Shown here: in pieces, positions 48,667 through 60,215 of the stretch | Position numbering within the stretch: the stretch's first letter is position 1 | Layout: each line of letters begins with the position of its first letter | Assembly: GCA_007844125.1 (NCBI GenBank) | Contig: CM017565.1 | Coordinates: 8,196,885-8,260,884 of the forward strand | From: Sinonovacula constricta | Lineage: Eukaryota; Mollusca; Bivalvia; Cardiida; Solecurtidae | Direction of reading: 5' to 3' | DNA: 64,000 bases | The notes under the pieces: model-generated | Seen by the model: the letters and a program-made list of their open reading frames with translations, nothing else | Told to the model about the DNA's origin: nothing | Databases searched by the model: none | Made by a program: the position numbers and the translations under genes

Positions 48667-49430
48667 AGAACAGAACAGAACAGAAATTTTATTTGCACCT
48701 TAAGGCCTTAGGCCCATAATACAATTTACATAATTATACAACTATACAAAACACGAGTTATGTTATTATCGATACATTTATCTTCATCCCTCCATAATTT
48801 CATACACATAATAACACAGTTGTTTCAATACTAAATCATTATTTGATGTCATCAGGTTTATAAAATTTAATTCTATTTCTACTCCCTTTATACCAACTAA
48901 ATAATAACTGATTTCATCGTATCTGGGACAGATAAACATTACATGATATTCATCTTCAACAACATGTGTATTTAATCTTTCTAAACAATGGTTACGCAAT
49001 CTTGCGCTACGTGGTATATTATTGTGGCGCCCAATTTCAATTGCATAATTGTGATTGGAGCATCTAAATTTTGCATACATCTTTTTGAACTTGAATGGAA
49101 TGGAAAGAGATCAATACCGCTCTGGATTAAGTAATGTTTTAAACTCTTTATACGTACAACATTTTTGTGATTGGTTTATTTCTGAAAACCAGTACTGCCA
49201 AGCAATATCATGTAATCGTTGTTTAAAAATAGAAATAAACAAATTCACGTCCCCTAAAATCTGATATATCCATGCATGTCCAAATCCATATTTAAAAAGT
49301 AATTCCTTTACATTAGTTGCCCAATTACGTCTTCCTAAATCATCTAGCCGTTTTAACATTATATAACAGTTTTTAGGAGTTCTATCATCTGACATATATA
49401 ATAGTTTGCACCAATATTTGATACATTTTT
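48667..49430 (-). mobile_element. 5'-truncated LINE: C-terminal part of ORF2 plus 3' tail
   Basis: One minus-strand frame runs from about 49425 to 48784 and is broken only by a TGA just after LLNPERY (about 49111-49113). It reads KYWCKLLYMSDDR, then GRRNWATNVKELLFKYGFG, FKQRLHD, TYKEFKTLLNPERY, and after the stop KFRCSNHNYAIEIGRHNNIP and VEDEYHVMFICPRYDE. That Cys/His-bearing tail (RCSNH...EDEYH...CPRY) is the layout I know from the end of non-LTR retrotransposon polyproteins in molluscs and other lophotrochozoans. The 3' end is AAATAAAATTTCTG followed by (TTCTG)n at 48667-48683. No reverse-transcriptase or endonuclease domain remains. Truncation falls next to the 82-bp satellite (49437). Confidence 0.8.
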
Positions 49431-49436
49431 AAAGAT

Positions 49437-50725
49437 ACTCGGTCAGTATACATGATCACACATGATCATGTGTCTTATTGAACCTTTCTTCACTTGTCCT
49501 CAACTCAAGATTGTCCAGACTCTAGAACAATTGATCAGTATACATGATCATGCGTCTGATTGAACCTTTCTTCACTTGACCCCAACTCAAGATTGTCTAG
49601 ACTCTAGTACAATTGATCAGTATACATGATCATGCGTCTTATTGAACCTTTCTTCACTTGACCTCAACTCAAGATTGTCCAGACTCTAGTACAATTGATC
49701 AGTATACATGATCATGCGTCTTATTGATCCTTTCTTCACTTGACCTCAACTCAAGATTGTCTAGACTCTAGTACAGTTGATCAGTATACATGATCATGCG
49801 TCTTATTGAACCTTTCTTCACTTGACCTCAACTCAAGATTGTTCAGACTCTAGTACAATTGATCAGTATACATGATCATGCGTCTTATTGAACCTTTCTT
49901 CACTTGACCTCAACCCAAGATTGTCTAGACTCTAGTACAATTGATCAGTATACATGATCATGCGTCTCATTGAACCTTTCTTCACTTGACCTCAACTCAA
50001 GATTGTCTAGACTCTAGTACAATTGATCAGTATACATGATCATGCGTCTTATTGAACCTTTCTTCACTTGACCTCAACCCAAGATTGTCCAGACTCTAGT
50101 ACAATTGATCAGTATACATGATCATGCGTCTTATTGATCCTTCTTCACTTGGACCCCACTCAAATTGTCTAGACTCTAGTATACATGATCAGTATACATG
50201 GTCATGCGTCTATTGAGACCTTTGTCCTTACCATTGACCTCCCACTCAATTTGTCTGTCTAGTACAATTGACATATACAGTATGAACCTTCTCCATGTGT
50301 CACCCAAGATTGAGACTCTAGTACATTGATAGTATACATGATCATGCGTCTATTGAACCTTTCTTCACTTGCCCAACCCAAGATTGTCTAGACTCTAGTA
50401 CAATATGATCAGTATACATGGATCATGCGCTCTATTGATATCCCTTTCTTCACTTGACCCAACAAGATGTGTCTAGACTCTAGTACAATTGATCAGTATA
50501 CTGATCATGCGTCTTATTGAACCTTTCTTCACTTGACCTCAACCCAAGATTGTCTAGACTCTAGTACAATTGATCAGTATACATGGTTATGCGTCTCATT
50601 GAACCTTTCTTCACTTGATCTCAACCCAAGATTGTCTAGACTCAAGAACAATTGATCAGCATACATGATCATGCGTCTTATTGAACCTGTCTTCACTTGA
50701 CCTCAACTCAAGATTGTCCAGACTG
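49437..50725. repeat. 82-bp tandem array
   Basis: About 15 units of 82 bp containing TTGATCAGTATACATGATCA, TGCGTCTTATTGAACC, TTTCTTCACTTGACCTCAAC and AAGATTGTCTAGACTCTAGT. Most units are nearly identical. The stretch from about 50140 to 50510 carries many scattered small indels, while units on both sides are clean. The unit contains several palindromes (TTGATCA-type, TGATCA, TCTAGA). The last unit ends a few bases before the stop codon of the exon at 50729. Confidence 0.93.
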
Positions 50726-50728
50726 TTC

Positions 50729-50932
50729 TTACTGCACAGTGTGTTTAATAATGTCATCCGTCATCGTTTGAATGTTGGCCCATCCATCGCAATTACCTGG
50801 CCTTCCCATAATGAAGCTTATATGCAATTCGCGTGACGCTTTCTCGTAATATTTCGTGTGCTTTATCTTCATAATGTCGTGTCTGTCAGGACACTGGCAA
50901 AACGATGTGGAGTTACAGGGCCGATATATCAA
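50729..50932 (-). CDS. Candidate terminal exon of an unidentified gene, copy B
   Basis: The minus-strand frame ends with TAA at 50729-50731. From about 50896 downwards it aligns without gaps to the exon at 59945-60203: CPDRHDIMKIKHTKYYEKAS here against RPQRPDIMEIKQRESYGKAS there, then IMGRPGNCDGW against IMCKPYNYDYW. Protein similarity with many synonymous or conservative changes over some 45 codons suggests coding paralogues. The true 5' boundary is uncertain: the frame opens at 50932, and an acceptor-like TTTTGCCAG would start the exon at 50893. It could be a pseudogene copy. No family recognised. The 82-bp array begins immediately 3' of the stop. Confidence 0.45.
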   Translation of the reverse strand: MIYRPCNSTSFCQCPDRHDIMKIKHTKYYEKASRELHISFIMGRPGNCDGWANIQTMTDDIIKHTVQ

Positions 50933-51189
50933 TACAAATTACGCAAACCAACTTCTTTCATGGATGAGAAGCATCAAAGATTAATAAAAAACAAGTTAAC
51001 ATTTGAGCAGGTTTATACATTATTGGCATTCAGTAACAACATGTTCTTGGTAAGTTATAGCTTCTATTTAAAATATTTCTTTTACTTTAAATCTCTTGCA
51101 ATAATGTGCACATCTTAATGTTCCTGATACAGTATAGATTGGTATAAAAAAGACAACATGACAGCGCTAGATGGTTTTCAATAGAAGAA
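50933..51189. other. Spacer, nothing recognised
   Basis: AT-rich sequence between the copy B exon and the 73-bp array. A short plus-strand frame across it is unsupported. Confidence 0.4.
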
Positions 51190-51840
51190 ACAACCTTGAT
51201 TTGTGCGGACCTAATTGTGTATGATTTATACATGTATATCACCAGTATCTTTGAATGCAGCAACAACCTTGATTTGTGCAGACCTGTGTATGATTTATAC
51301 ATGTATGTCACCAGTATCTTTGAATGCTGTAACAACCTTGATTTGTACGGACCTAACTGTGTATGATTTATACATGTATGTCACCAGTATCTTTGAATGC
51401 AGCAACAACCTTGATTTGTACGGACCTAACTGTGTATGATTTATACATGTATGTCACCAGTATCTTTGAATGCTGTAACAACCTTGATTTGTGCGGACCT
51501 AACTGTGTATGATTTATACACGTATGTCACCAGTATCTTTGAATGCTGTAACAACCTTGATTTGTACGGACCTAACTGTGTATGATTTATACATGTATGT
51601 CACCAGTATCTTTGAATGCTGTAACAACCTTGATTTGTGCGGACCTAACTGTGTATGATTTATACACGTATGTCACCAGTATCTTTGAATGCTGTAACAA
51701 CCTTGATTTGTACGGACCTAACTGTGTATGATTTATACATGTATGTCACCAGTATCTTTGAATGCTGTAACAACCTTGATTTGTGCGGACCTGTGTATGA
51801 TTTATACATGTATGTCACCAGGATCTTTGAATGCTGCATA
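51190..51840. repeat. 73-bp tandem array
   Basis: Nearly nine units of 73 bp (TGTATGATTTATACATGTAT, GTCACCAGTATCTTTGAATG, CTGTAACAACCTTGATTTGT, RCGGACCTAACTG). The first and last units are 69 bp, lacking the AACT stretch. Alternating GTGCGG/GTACGG and ACATG/ACACG variants from 51410 onward suggest a two-unit (146-bp) higher-order repeat. Confidence 0.93.
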
Positions 51841-52140
51841 AACGTTGCATCCCATCTTTGCAATTTGACTACTTCCCCCGAAGCAGTGAATATCGCAGTG
51901 ATTGTAGCGCTCTTATTAGAAGTTTGCTTGGCTACTGGGAATACTAAGCATATATAATTAGACGGAAAATTGAAGGAGACGGTATAATTATCTCCCGTCG
52001 TCATCTTGTATGTATTGATATGATACAAATTATGTTCTAGATTAATGTATGTCCTATTATTATATTCATTTTGTAATTATTGGTTATCACGACACCAGTG
52101 CAAATGCAACATGAGATAAGCTATTTGTTAATGAAGACAC

Positions 52141-52357
52141 CTGGGGTCGTATTCATGAACAAACATAACTAGTTTTTCTGACTTAAATTAAGGAACGTTC
52201 ATAAATGTTGAAATGTTTCCTTAGATATAAGAAATTTACTTAAATTTCATTCATAGAACCATCGAATCTAAGATTTTCTTTTGTATTTTTCCCAATTTAA
52301 ATAAATGTATTAGTTTAAGTAAGAACAAACTAAAATTTTATATATGAATACCTTTAT
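52141..52357. mobile_element. ~215-bp TIR element (MITE-like)
   Basis: The left end GGGTCGTATTCATGAACAAA and the reverse complement of the right end (AAAGGTATTCATATATAAAA) start a ~45-bp imperfect inverted repeat that continues through TTCTGACTTAAATTAA against TTCTTACTTAAACTAA. The whole element could fold into a long hairpin. No ORF. Target-site duplication not resolved. Confidence 0.6.
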
Positions 52358-52846
52358 ATGTATTGTTTTTCTACAAGTATGTATGGATATTTTAAAACTT
52401 TAAAACATTGTTGTTTAGATATCTCTTTGTAATAAATGAAATCCGGTCAGAGAGTTATGTAATTATAAATATTTAACTTGATCAAAGTTTAAACTTTAAA
52501 GTATAATGAGTAAAGCGTCCGACCTTTCAGAGGATTACAAAACTATAAATAAATTTTTAGAAATTGGTAAAAATTGCATGTTCAGTAGTGATAGGAAGTG
52601 TCTAGATCCATGCTGTACTAAAAAGAGTGCAAACTCAAGAGTTACCGCCGTGAAACTATAAGTCGACAAAATGGTCCGACTGGGGTGTTTAAACCGTAGT
52701 GCTTTTTCACTTTAGCAATGGATATATATAGTATCCTTCATAGTTGACAGTCATACATTTCAGCATGCATGGTCCCGTATGTTTTAAAAATTACATCATG
52801 TGCGTCATTAATAAAGTGTGGATATTTTGCATAAAATATATTCTCA
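52358..52846. other. Nothing recognised
   Basis: AT-rich sequence between the small TIR element and the (CA)n array. Confidence 0.4.
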
Positions 52847-53080
<234 letters not shown>

Positions 53081-53504
53081 ACAGACAAACGAACAAATAA
53101 ATAAAAACAAAAACAAAAACAAACATGCCTCGCTACAATTCAAAGTCCCTTAAGGTAAACAATATAATGTAAAGAGCAATACACTTCAATCTTGTTGGTA
53201 TTATATTAACTGGCAGAGAGTGTATCGTTTATTGTTTATAAGTGTGAGCTGTTATTGAGTATAATCGATCATACTTACTTTTAATTTCCATCTCATTTCC
53301 ATCGGTGGCGATTTACAGTCCATAATAATATTATCTGATCGTATTTCAAGGACAAAAATCACTAACAACATACACATTACCTATTGGATGTTTGAATATA
53401 TGTCGTGACAGTTTAATTTCCTCAAGATTTAATCGAATTCGTGTTACAGTAGACAAATCAGAATTCTTGCCACGATTCTTTCGGTTTCTTTTCACAGCCG
53501 GTTT

Positions 53505-54000
53505 CTAACCATGCGCTTTTTCATCACATCGACCTTTGTGATGTTGGTGATATTTGTGATTTTAGCAGAGTCTGAGCTTTGTGATGTTTGTAAAACCTGG
53601 GATTTTAGCACGGTTTGACCTCTGTGTTATTGGAGATCTTTGATTTTAGCACGGTTTGACCTCTGTGATATTTGAGATCTTTGATTTTAGCACGGTTTGA
53701 CCTCTGTGACATTGGTGATACCTGTGATTTAAGAATGGTTCGAGCTGTGTGATGTTTGTGATATCTGTGATTTTAGCATGGTTTGAGCTGTTTGATATTG
53801 GTGATACCTGTGATTTAAACTCGGTTTGACCTCTGTGATTTTGGAGATATTTTGATTTTAGCACGATTTGACCTCTGTGATATTGGTGATACCTGTGATT
53901 TAAGCACGGTTTAAGCTGTGTGGTCTTTGTAATATCTGTGATTTTAGCATGGTTTGAACTGTTTGATATTGGTGATACCTGTGATTTTAGCACGGTCATT
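53505..54000. repeat. ~42-bp tandem array
   Basis: About 12 diverged units of 41-44 bp, GATTTTAGCACGGTTTGACC followed by TCTGTGATATTGGTGATACC. Two subtypes interleave (GACCTCTGTGA and GAGCTGTTTGA). Confidence 0.9.
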
Positions 54001-54189
54001 TACTACCATTAATCAAATACCTTTGGCGACATTGATGCACTATGGGTTATACAAAGAGATGCACCAGCTGGAATAGTGCGTCGATTTATGGGATTGCCTT
54101 TAATGTTCAATCTTTGAGTGCGAACCACGCCGCAACTGAATGCTAAGATGTGAATAATGGGTATTAAGCAAGTTCTACAGTGTTAATTA

Positions 54190-54330
54190 AATTGAGTTTC
54201 TACAAAGTGGGAACTGAGTGGTAACCGAGTGGTAAGTAAGCGGTGACCAGGTGGTTACTGAGTTGGAACTGAGTTGTACCTGACGCCGAGTTGTAATGCA
54301 AGGGTGATAACTAAATGGTAACCGAGTTGT
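54190..54330. repeat. Degenerate AACTGAGTGGT-like repeat
   Basis: Shorter counterpart of 42540-43010, again directly upstream of the MQAFWR-type exon, supporting duplication of the whole upstream block. Confidence 0.55.
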
Positions 54331-54428
54331 GACGTTCTGTACTTGTTCACGTCGGCCGTTAGAATGTTGGTGAGTAGGACCCACCTGTCGTCGCTTACGA
54401 GGAACCTTCAGTGATTTCGTCGACAGTC

Positions 54429-54597
54429 ATGCAGGCCTTCTGGCGCAGGGAGGGCAAGACTGGTCTCTACAGGGCTGTCGGGGCCGCGGCTGTAGTGTCG
54501 TTTGACGCTTACCATGATAAAGACGGCACTGAATTTATTGCTTTTAGTGCGTTTGAGCGAAATAAAGATGAGAGTTGCCCACTGCTGCAAGATAAGG
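54429..54597 (+). CDS. Candidate first coding exon, N-terminus variant 3 (paralogue of 43115-43292)
   Basis: Fifty-six residues plus one base from MQAFWRREGKTGLYRAVGAA to ESCPLLQDK, then a GTAGGA donor at 54598 (phase 1 out), at the position matching the donor of the 43115 copy. The two proteins share the first nine residues apart from G7R, the core LYRAVGA, and F.RN.D...PLL near the end. Their middles differ with in-frame indels. The 5' flank (GTTCACGTCGGCCGTT, then CCTGTCGTC and CGACAGTC before ATG) is conserved too. ESCPLL fits the acidic dileucine pattern [DE]xxxL[LI]. The donor is weaker than in copy 1. No family recognised. Confidence 0.55.
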
Positions 54598-57500
54598 GTA
54601 GGATTAATTATGTTTTGGTAAATGAAACAAAACCGATATAGGCAAATAGGTATAGCAAACTATCATGTGATGCAGGTATTTCTGCTGTCATTCTCTAGTT
54701 GAGTATATCAATTATTGGGAAACATTTCCTGTCGTATTTCTCCCAGTTTTCCCCCAGTTTGTTATAGTTAGACACTAAAAATCCGCACATTCATGACTCG
54801 TTATTGCATGATAACCTGTATAAACACAATGTTGTTAATAATTTCACAGGGAACTGTACTAATTTCTTTCCAAAACACTCACATTCAAATATTATTTTCT
54901 AATATGTTTTCTAATATAACAGCGCACAGGAACCTTTAAAATATGTAAAGAGAGCAATTGTTTGTGTTTATTTTTTGTAAAAGTCAAATTTGCAGAAAAT
55001 TTGATTGTGAGCTTTTTGAGAAAAAATATATAAAGCTATTGGTGGTGATGTATAACGCTGTTAGCACTACAATACAATTCTGTTTATTATTGACAAACCA
55101 GATTAACTTTTAGCATGCGATCAATGATTTACATTTTGATCAATCTTGTGTACCAATACTGCTGCCGCATGTGATTGGTCTCAAGTCAGCATCATGACAA
55201 TAATCATGACAATAATGCCAACTAGGCATTTATTTTTAGGATAATGGGGCGCTAGCTTGGTTGATTATCTCAAACACCAGGTTTTCTAGACCGGTTCACT
55301 GTTGTTGTTTTTTTTTAATTTATTTTGTATCACATCAGAATTAACCTGAACACAAGGCGGTAACTGTCGGTTTTGCTCTTTTATTAAATGACTCATTACA
55401 GATTTGTTCAGGCACTCTTACAGTTTACTTGCATATGAATACCTTTGACCTGTGCCTTTTCAAGTGTTGGTATATGTTGCTATGATTATAGGATTTTTTT
55501 TAATAATTTCAACTTTATTTGTTCAAATGAATATAAGCATATTTCAATGTAAGTATCAAAAAGAATATATGCATAATCATATTAAGTACCTAAACATAAA
55601 GTAAATCCAAACATTAGAAAATCACATTATGCTACAATGAGAACTTATATTAGCTTAATTCTTATTAGTTAGAACATTAAATTGTTTACTAAAAAAACTG
55701 TTGGAATACAAAAGAAGAATTTATACAGAGATTAAACAGTACACGTTGTTACTATGCATATATTTACTTATAAAAACGAGTATATAGTGCTTATTTTTAT
55801 TTGTTATACAATATTGAGGTTTTATCGAACAATCTTCATCTCTTTCACCCCTTTGCATTTTGTTTCTAAAAATATTAATTATACATAGTATATTTCGATT
55901 TAAAATGGCATAGTCAGAAACCTGTATTATATTTAAACTATGTCTATGCCAGAGCTAATGAGCATTAATAGTAAAGAAGCGTTTCTGTGCCTTTCTAAGG
56001 CTGTTTAGATCAGACCTGTAACATTAGCTTCTCTAACTGAGCTATCATGAGCTTTAACAGCACATTTATTTATATGAGGAATTCTAACAGATTAATCATA
56101 ATTCCTTTTTAACCACTTTAGGTGGTTATAAGTATGTATACATCCTCAGGATACTTAACTTCTTATTTAAATGTTGAAAGAAAATTAGTATGTTTCATGG
56201 CTAGATTTACCAACGTATTTCCTGTATTTAAGTTATATATAATGCAAAATTATTGTAGTGTTTGTTTAATAATTTACTCCTTAGGAAAGTAGGAAAGGCC
56301 GTAGGAAAGCTTTACCATTGTAAACATTGCCAAGGGCAAATAAATGGGAAGTTTGTATGCATCAGTAGTCAAAGATGCTATCTCTGGATTGCTATAACAG
56401 TTTGCATAGACTAGTGGTGCCACTATCGATTAGGAAACAGAAATGTAGAAACGTTGATTGCGAATATGTTGTTTGTGATTTCTATAACAGATACATCCTA
56501 GTTGTTATCTTTAAGCGAAGAGAGCTATTGATGGAATTACGCACGCAAATTCGGCCCATATCTCATTTGGTAGAAATTAAAGCTATTCAGTGCCTTGATA
56601 TACATACTTATTGTGTTTTGATTTGCTGTTGTTTATACATCTCGCCGACGCAATACAGCCTGTAACTAGTTGGCAAAGACACATCAGGTACATTGTGTTG
56701 CCTTTCTCTAAAAATGTAAAACGGTTTTACATTGTCCGTAGCCTTTGACTAATACGAAAACCCCATCTATCGATACATGTAGCAAGAGTTATCATGTTTG
56801 CTGTTACAGTCAAAATGTAAAAACAGCAAATATAGAAATTTATTTATAATAAAACTAGATTCCCTTCGTAGAGCCGTCCAATGCTCTACCCAATGCTGAA
56901 TCTCGTTCTTGACACATTCATTTTTAATGTTATTCCATTACATGTATCATTGCGACTGACACAATAGTTACAAATAACTTTCAAAATATCCTGTATTGTG
57001 GTGTTAACCATACATAAGTATTGGAAAGATGCGTTAACTAAAAGTCAGAATAAAAAGTGGCTCATGTGATAGTTTAATATAGTGACAACGAACACCAGAA
57101 CCCCGCATGTTATAAGTGATTAAAGAAAAAGCATATTCGGCATTTGCGTGGTCTATACACTTTAGAAACAAGCTTTAGTTGCTATAAGGCATTAAAATAA
57201 ATATAAATCAACTGGTTATAGGCATAAAATAGTTTAATGTTGTTTAACAATTTGTTTCGTAAACATTGCAAGTTGGAACCATTTAACAAAAGAAAGAATT
57301 ACAATAAAGAGAACCGGTCTTGTTTAACTACATGTATATTTTATTGTCGCTCAATAATTGCTGTCTTTGTTCGTCAATACTTACAACTGTTAAGTGACTA
57401 ATTCTAAGAAAATATACATGCAGATGTTTCAAGCAGTATTCACCAATAGCTCACTTTTGTTTTTATCTCATATTAATTAAAGATAAAGTGGTTACCTGGA

Positions 57501-59585
57501 GACCGACACCATTTAATATTAATTAGACTTATCGTCAGAAATATCTGGTCATTTTTATGTAAAGAAATTTTATAGTAACAAGTCTGTCTGTGGTGTATTT
57601 GGAACAGATTGTAGGACACATACATTGAATACATGCCCATGCCACTGCCACTACAGATAAGGTAATCAGTTGTGCATTTTGGTTTAGTTCGTGTGTCATG
57701 GTTACAAGGTTTATATCAAGCTCCTGTCTGTATAAATGTTCAAAAAATATATACAAGTTATATAGCATACTCCGTATTGTTCTTCAACATTCTCAACTTG
57801 ACATGTTTATGTTTTAGACAAGTACTTAACAAATTCGTGTTTTGGCACATTATTGAATATTGAAAAAAACAACGCTGTTAGAGCTTTCACGTGGAAACAT
57901 TCGGCCTGTTGACTGTTAACTTGAATTCTCCGTTAATTGAGCAGCAAGGCATCAATCACTAACGACTATTTACGACCATTGTTGTTTGAACTGACAACCT
58001 GTCAATGCCAAAATTTACATTCATCCGATATAGATCCGAAATGAGTAATCCTTATCCGAGAGCAGAATAATCCGGACAAGCTATCGATTCCCTAAGAACG
58101 TAAAAATGTGGCAGAAACAATAGTTATCGCTGGTCCGCCTTCTGGAGGAAGGAACTACTGAGTAGAAAGCATTGATTCAGCCAACTGTCGAAATTTGTAA
58201 AAATCTGTATGGAAGCAGCCTGATGGTTCTCGTGTCTACACGTGACTCGTTCCCTTACCGGAATGGGTGTGTTGTATATACAAAGATTGCATGAAAAAAA
58301 ATAAAGTTAAAAATAGTCCCGTACAGAAACTATATATGTCGTATAAACACATTGGAACATATGTCCAAACTTTCATTTATTATGTCATTGGCATTAAACA
58401 TAACATTGTTGAGTGTTTGTAGACATATTGTTGTTATAACACATTTAAGATTAGTTTGGTGTATAGGTAGTCATAACATGGATCATGCTTTGTATAACTA
58501 AAACCGATATTGTCGTCATCGTTTACATGTAATTTTAACGATGATATCAATGCGTTGTGTGTGAGTCGTTGAATTCAGGAAAGTTTATCATTTGCCAGAA
58601 ATAAAAGTAGAATGTAAAATATGATGTTAAATTCTCCCATGGGATGCAGAAATGCGGTTCCCGTAATCTTTCCAAATAAAGTATCAAAGTTTCATATTAC
58701 ACATGACATTCTGCAAAAAGGTTGACATGCTATGCATGTTAATTATAATGTCTATAAAATCATGTTGAAAGGAAAATATTAGCAGGTGAATTGAACGATA
58801 GAATTGTAAAAAACTTTTTGTATTGTTATTAAGCAATGTTTTACATTATGACAGTTATTTAGTAACAAGATTGTCATTTGTTTTACTAAATGGTTTATAC
58901 GGACACTGTCAAGGCAAATGCATTTACCTATTGAGTGAATATATGATACTGCCACCATTGTATAGAGGACCATTTTATGCTGAATTTCTCACATTCTTTT
59001 GTTTTGGTCTTATTTTTGTCAACAATTTAGGTAATAAGCGAGAACTTGCCGTATTGTGCCGAAGAACTAAACCACCATTGTTGGAATGACGATTAAGTAT
59101 ATCGTTAGGCTGCGATTCATGTATCTATTTAAAAAGGCAAAGGTAAAAAGTGAAGAAAAAAGCATGGACATAGTTATTATGCCACAAAGTTACCCCGTTT
59201 TTGATCCTTTTGCATAGGATTTTTGGTGACATAAGACAGTGTTCTTAAAGTGATGTACACAGGATAATTTGGCAATATAATACGACGCTCTGGGAATGCC
59301 GTATATTGGTTAAAGGCACTGAAAAAACCTTCTGATTGTCGTTCCACGCCACCACCACCCCCCACCCACCCCTCACACAAACACACAACACACATACACA
59401 CACAAACCACACAAAACACACACGCCAAAGATAACACCATGATGTAAGATAACAGCTGAACGCTTGATTAAATGTTTATTACATACAGAGCTGTCACAAA
59501 GGAGGAGGTCGTAAAACAATGCGGCGCACTTGATGCACATGTGCTTACGGAACTGCCATTGGCCAGTAACAATATAATCCTCAAT
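54598..59585. other. Gene-free stretch with one dispersed repeat
   Basis: Includes the dispersed repeat at 55350-55492 and a very AT-rich block (55500-56250) that could be a decayed element but shows no coding or terminal signal. ORFs at 56375-56665 and 58823-59089 (+) have no splice or domain support. A CA-rich patch lies at 59375-59430. Confidence 0.4.
55350..55492 (+). repeat. Dispersed ~145-bp repeat, copy 3 of 3
   Basis: ACAAGGCGGTAACTGTCGG, TTTTGCTC, TTAAATGACTCATTACAG, ACTTGCATATGAATACC, TTTGACCTGTGCC and TGTTGGTATATGTTGCTATG align with the copies at 14653 and 45555. Confidence 0.75.

Positions 59586-59612
<27 letters not shown>
59586..59612. repeat. 27-base poly-C tract
   Basis: Uninterrupted run of Cs. 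Poly-Gly frames on the complement are artefacts. Confidence 0.97.
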
Positions 59613-59616
<4 letters not shown>

Positions 59617-59944
59617 CACACACTAAGATCACGGCGTGAAGCCAGATAAGGCCACATTCTAATTCTAATATTAATTGCTTCCAATCTGTAGATCTGTAGG
59701 TTCTGAAAAGCAATACACATTATATTTACATACAGCAGCTTTTGTAGAGATGTACATACGGTAATTTGGCGACAAAAGAAGGCGTTCTGAAACAGCCATA
59801 CCCAAGATAACTTGATTACATAGAAAGACGTTCCGACGGAGCTGTACATATGTAAATTTGGTAATATCAGACAAGGTCGTAAATACGTTGTACAACTTTG
59901 AGTAAATATAAATTATGATACCTAGTAGTGCTCTCCTTTGCCTT

Positions 59945-60203
59945 CTACTTAAATGCCATCATTGCAGGATTGTCTATCTGGCAATACACTGACCGTTGAT
60001 TTATTCCCATTGACATTCTATAATAATAATTCCAGTAATCATAATTATACGGCTTGCACATAATGGAATTCATAGGATTTTTGCGTGATGCTTTGCCATA
60101 ACTTTCCCTCTGCTTTATCTCCATAATATCTGGTCTCTGTGGACGTTTGCTAACACTACAGTGCGACAATTCCTCCATACATGCATCACTAACACTGATT
60201 AAC
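59945..60203 (-). CDS. Terminal exon of an unidentified gene, copy A
   Basis: On the minus strand an acceptor TGCATTTTTCAG (60204-60215) opens a frame of about 86 codons that ends at TAG (59945-59947). It reads LISVSDACMEELSHCSVSKR, then PQRPDIMEIKQRESYGKASR, and a Tyr/Asn-rich end with IMCKPYNYDYWNYYYRM. Entry is phase 2. Three Cys lie at roughly residues 8, 15 and 42 and one near the C-terminus, so a small secreted or disulfide-bearing domain is conceivable but unproven. The gapless match to the frame at 50729-50932 on the same strand supports coding function and tandem duplication. The rest of the gene would lie to the right of 60215, but I could not identify its exons. Family not recognised. 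Confidence 0.55.
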
Positions 60204-60215
60204 CTGAAAAATGCA

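Noticed and set aside
49437..50725. CRISPR-like direct repeats
   Set aside because: The whole 82-bp unit is repeated with no unique spacers, and the context is an animal genome.
51655..52028. 100- and 122-codon ORFs
   Set aside because: Mostly 73-bp satellite; the unique tails are short and have no recognisable domain.
59373..59849. 158-codon minus-strand ORF with poly-Gly
   Set aside because: Runs through the 27-base poly-C tract and a CA-rich patch; composition comes from low-complexity DNA.
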